The notes under the pieces: generated by a model
Database searches by the model: none
What the model saw: only the letters and a program-made list of their open reading frames with translations
Told to the model about the DNA's origin: nothing
In this document: positions 60,365-64,000 of the stretch, in pieces
Layout of the letters: the number at the start of each line of letters is the position of its first letter
Numbering within the stretch: the stretch's first letter is position 1
DNA from: Papilionanthe hookeriana x Papilionanthe teres
Lineage: Eukaryota; Streptophyta; Magnoliopsida; Asparagales; Orchidaceae
Direction: 5' to 3'
NCBI GenBank assembly: GCA_022702705.1
Contig: CM040421.1
Location: 69,248,121 to 69,312,120 of the forward strand
DNA length: 64,000 bases
Program-made: the position numbers and the translations under genes

Positions 60365-61038
60365 AACCTTTCTTCCTCCCGAGCTTCCAGCGATTCTCCA
60401 TTTTATTTGGCTTAATTTCGATGCATGTTAACCGTATGGATTTGTAGCCCTTGTCTAGACGAACACATAGGATTAAACCTCGTGTGATTTGGTTGAGAGA
60501 TGAAGGAGATCTTAGGGTTTTTATGTGGACGGCTCTCAGGTTGAACCAGAAGGAGACGATGACCAACAGCCATTGGATCGCGCGTGTAGCGAATGGACGG
60601 CCAGGATCACGCTGGATGAGGAGATGAGAAGGAACCGCGGAGACGCGTGGAGCTGACTCAGAAGGCGGTGCCCAACCAGGAGAAGCCGCGTGTGCTTTCG
60701 ACCCGCTATAGGTTGAGGTGGCGCTGACTGGTTTAAGTAGGAAAATCCTTTTTTCTGAATTATTTAAATGCCAGAAACTTCAAAAATTCATAACTTTGCA
60801 TAGAAAAATCATACAAATAATTTAAAAATACCCTCTTGCTCAGTGAACAGAGGAGAATGATGTGGAAGGAAAATCAAAATTATTTACTTAGTATTTATTT
60901 TTAAATTAATTAAATACAGTAAACCTTAAATCAATTCTCCACTCACACACACAATTCACCATGACTTAGGACTATGGGGCTTTTGTTCCCTCTGTCATTA
61001 GGAACATTCCTTGATTTTTTCAAAGTCAGAGAAGGTCT

Positions 61039-64000
61039 TGTTGACCTCATTTTTGGTGAGGTCTAATCTCTCTCCTTAGTGCTTAGGATCTAGTCATAGG
61101 TTTTCCCTTCGACTATCCTAGAGGATTAGAAATGGGATCCACCACTTAGAAATTTAAAACACTTCTTAACTCCCTTCAAACCCCACAATTTTGACTGTGA
61201 ACCCCCAGGTCACTTGGAGGGTTGAAATCAATATGTGGAGGTTTAAAGGATGAGTTTCCTATAGGATTCTTTGGCCTTAGGATCAGCCTGGGTGTCCTGG
61301 TCTTGGTGAGGGCAAGCTTGCACACACCACACTCTCACACACATTCTAAACTCTAAAACCACACTCTCACCCAACTCAACTCCCTGACTCATGTAGGTAA
61401 CTCATATGGATGGACCTCAACCCCTAAGCCCCTGACTAAGAGGGTTAGGAACAATATATTGAGTGCCTAAAATGAGTCCTCTCATGGCTCTTGTGAGCTT
61501 AATATGGCTTCATGGCTCAACCAAAATGGTTTCATTCTACTCAAATCTAATCAATCTTCATTTTTCCAAAATTTCAATTTTTGACCCCCAGGGTCCTAAA
61601 CTCACCAAACCTACCAAATGCCCTTGAAATTGCTCAAAATTTGCAAAATTGCCTAAATTACCCAAAATTCCTCAAAATCAATCCTAAATAATCTCCACCA
61701 CTAAAATTTATCATCCATGACCAAAAATACCAAAATTTCCAAAATACCCCCCAATACCCTCCAAATACCCAAAATACCCTTTTTGACCTAAAAATCCAAA
61801 AACTCTAAAAATTCTCAAAAAAATTCCAAAAAATCCAAAATATTCCCAATTTCATTTTGTTCAACTGCCACATGGCCCAATTTTGTCAATTTAACCCAAT
61901 TTGATCAAAAGTTCCAAATTAGCCCTTAAGGCCCAAAATGACCAACCAACCAAATCCATCCCAAATTCAACCCAAATGTCACCCAATTTTCCCTAAATTT
62001 ATTTTGAAATCTTCCTAACATCCTCACAAACAAAACTCTAACTTAATTTACCCTATAATTGGACCCAAGCTTCACCCAAGCCTAACCTAAACCAAAATTC
62101 CCAAAATTGGCCTAAACCAATCATAAACCCAAACAAGCCGAAATCCCAAAATCAAAGCCCGACCAAAATTGAAAACTCTTTGTTACACTCCCATAAACAT
62201 TTTGTAACATCAATTTTACATCAAAAACAACATTAGCCAAACCTTATCCCAAGTTAGCCCAATTGGACCCACTTTGACCCTATTATTAAAGAAGCTTAAA
62301 TTAAACCCACTTCAACTCCAAATCACCCCAAACTTATTCGAAATCACTCATGGAACATTCCTAAACTAATTGAAACATTTATTTGACACAATATTTTACA
62401 AAATTTTTGTCCTAAAGTTTATTTTAAAGTATAAAAGCCCATCCCCTTAAAGCATTTTAAAAGCCCATTTTCATCAAATTTAAAAAGCCCAAATGTCCAA
62501 TCCAAAGCCCACATGACATTTCTTTCCATCATCCATTTAATAAAAAGCACCCCTAAGTTTCAAAACCATCATTAAACTATTCCAAATCAGGCTTCATGAA
62601 AACTTTCCATCAAAATGCCAAAATCTCTAAAATCTATTTCCATGAAATTGACCCAGCTTTGCCCCAAGCCAAATGGAGTCATGCATAAGCCATATGCAAG
62701 CCTTGGGAGCCACTTTACACATCACCAAGCCATTATTGGTAAGAGAGGGGAGCTCTTTCCTAACTTATGATTAAACATTTTAACCTTACCCATGCTTCAC
62801 CTTAACCCAAAATTAATCTAAATAAGCTTGGATGGAGACTTCTCCACTTAAAACTAGTTGACTTACCTGACCCCCCACAGCACCCAAAGTCCCCCTTGGA
62901 GGCTGAACCAAGCCCAAAAACATGACTTGACCCATTTAAGCCCAAAAGAGCCACTTCCCCCATTCCATTTAAATCAAGCCCTTTACACATGGCCAACCTC
63001 CATTGAATGCACTAAACTCAATCCCTGACCTCACTGGTCAAGATGGTGACTTGACCCTGGCCGGACCACCACCCCAGTTGCCGGAAAACACCATGGCTGA
63101 GAGCTCCATGTGAGCTAAAAATTCAAATTCTCCCTTACTGAGCTGTCCCATGGCCAGTGGACACCATGGCACTTCTTCCCTTCACCTAAGCAGCTGATCC
63201 CAACCCCTGGCTTGCCTTGATAAGCTACCTAGACATGTCTATTTAAACCCACCACCTTCATGGCCAAACAAGGTGATGAAATTAACCTTACCAAAACTCT
63301 GCCAAAATTTATCCAAACTCTTCTCCTAACCTAGAGCATTTGATCCCCAGTGAAATCCAGCCCTAAAACCCCCTCTGTGAGTTCAATTTCTGAGCTTAAT
63401 TCTCAGCCTAAAAACATGACACTTCACCACAGTGAGCGAATCATCAAATTGATTGACTCTGCACCTTCACCAGACCAAGAGAAGAAGTTCCCCAGTGAAA
63501 GCCCCCTCACCAGGCCAGCCATTCTTCCTGTCGGCCAAGCTTTGAAATCGACCTTGGTCACTTTCATACCTAGGCATTTCACCACAGCTCCAGGCTTCAT
63601 CCCTAGCTTCCCTGGACTCCAACGAACGTGCCAAGCCCCTCTGATTGAAGCTTCACTTCTCAGAGCCAAGGTATTGAACTCCTCCTTCCCGAGAGCTTCT
63701 TTCGATTCTCCATTTTGTTTGAGTCGATTTCAATGCATGTTAGTCGTATAGATGTGTTTGTCTTGTCGAGACGAGTTCATAGAGCCCAAGATCATGTAAT
63801 TTGGTGGAGTATTGAGTGAGATCTTAGAGTTAGAAGGTGGACGGCTCTCGGGGCGCACCAGTCGTAGACGATGACCAGCCGCTGTCGGATCGAGCGTGTA
63901 TCGGGTGAACGGTCGGGATCGTGCTGGATGAAGCAACGGAACATGAACCACAGGCCGCATGGCATCCCAGTCAGATGGCGGCGTCGAATGGAGGCGCGCC
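61039..64000 (+). mobile_element. GLR-6: giant LTR-like repeat, running out of the window
   Basis: It starts TGTTGACCTC at 61039 inside GLR-5 in the same orientation. The hairpin is at 61043-61063. U3-like repeats run to about 63200, followed by the TATA box CTATTTAAAC (63239-63248), donor-like CCAAG/GTATTGAAC (63671) and the start of the GC-rich block at the window end. A 133-codon open frame (63350-63751) and an antisense 81-codon frame (63669-63424) overlap the R-region. The antisense frame has counterparts in GLR-3, -4 and -5, but a coding role is unproven. Confidence 0.75.

Larger units (their letters stand above)
57955..61038 (+). mobile_element. GLR-5: 5' half of giant LTR-like repeat, sense strand plus
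   Basis: It starts TGTTGACCTC at 57955, with the hairpin GACCTCA 57959-57965 and TGAGGTC 57973-57979. It continues through the CCCAAAATT-type U3 repeats, the TATA box CATATAAG (59933-59940) and the donor-like CCAAG/GTATTAAAC at 60359. It is the inverse of GLR-4 50441 to about 47395. It is cut at 61038, where GLR-6 begins; the remainder lies outside the window. The left target duplication would be GGCGC (57950-57954). Confidence 0.8.

Overview
The window is nuclear DNA of a flowering plant, from a repeat-packed, gene-poor (heterochromatin-like) stretch. The evidence is AT-rich composition, decayed Athila-type Ty3/gypsy, Ty1/copia and plant L1-type LINE coding remnants, microsatellite LINE tails and layered nested insertions. 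I see no intact host gene, tRNA, rRNA or bacterial feature. Species cannot be named from the sequence alone. About 0.5 kb is an assembly gap (1953-2451).

Layout. 1-1093 is a broken copy of a large non-coding repeat, here called GLR (giant LTR-like repeat), inserted in a LINE ORF1 (1094-1952). 2452-9232 is GLR-2, inserted in Athila element 1 just before its reverse transcriptase. Element 1 continues to 17968: RT-RNase H-integrase, a small ORF, an env-position ORF, a 3' non-coding cassette and the 3' LTR. 18010-22131 holds two LINE 3' ends in series, the second with most of ORF2. 22132-26128 is mostly unrecognised, with a 54-bp minisatellite and a Tat/Ogre-like RNase H plus second RNase H. 26129-36298 is Athila element 2 (5' LTR, PBS, gag, protease, pol, two 3' ORFs), whose 3' end is lost. 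36299-37699 is an antisense Athila LTR fragment and 37700-41110 is GLR-3. 41111-51531 is the 5' part of a minus-strand copia element; its gag is split by a solo Athila LTR (42116-50545, TSD CATGC), which is itself split by the complete GLR-4 (43635-50441, TSD GATAC). 51532-57954 is the 3' half of Athila element 3 on the minus strand. GLR-5 (57955-61038) is inserted in it, and GLR-6 (61039 to window end) is inserted in GLR-5.

Two things stand out. First, GLR: 6807 bp when complete, TGTYGRC-like inverted ends, 5-bp target duplication, a terminal hairpin in all six copies that have that end, and in its sense strand a TATA box followed about 420-430 bp later by a conserved splice-donor-like site. 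It looks like a giant solo LTR or a non-autonomous LTR-type element. Second, the three Athila elements share an organised 3' half. Clusters of GCGCC-type direct/palindromic repeats lie in the LTR and again in front of each of two 3' ORFs, with the repeat sequence type matching between LTR and interior. The upstream 3' ORF follows an LTR-like internal TATA box in elements 2 and 3, and the downstream ORF follows a candidate leader intron of about 200 bp in all three. The 3' UTR carries a duplicated polypurine tract around conserved blocks. All open frames are broken, so function can only refer to ancestral or active relatives.
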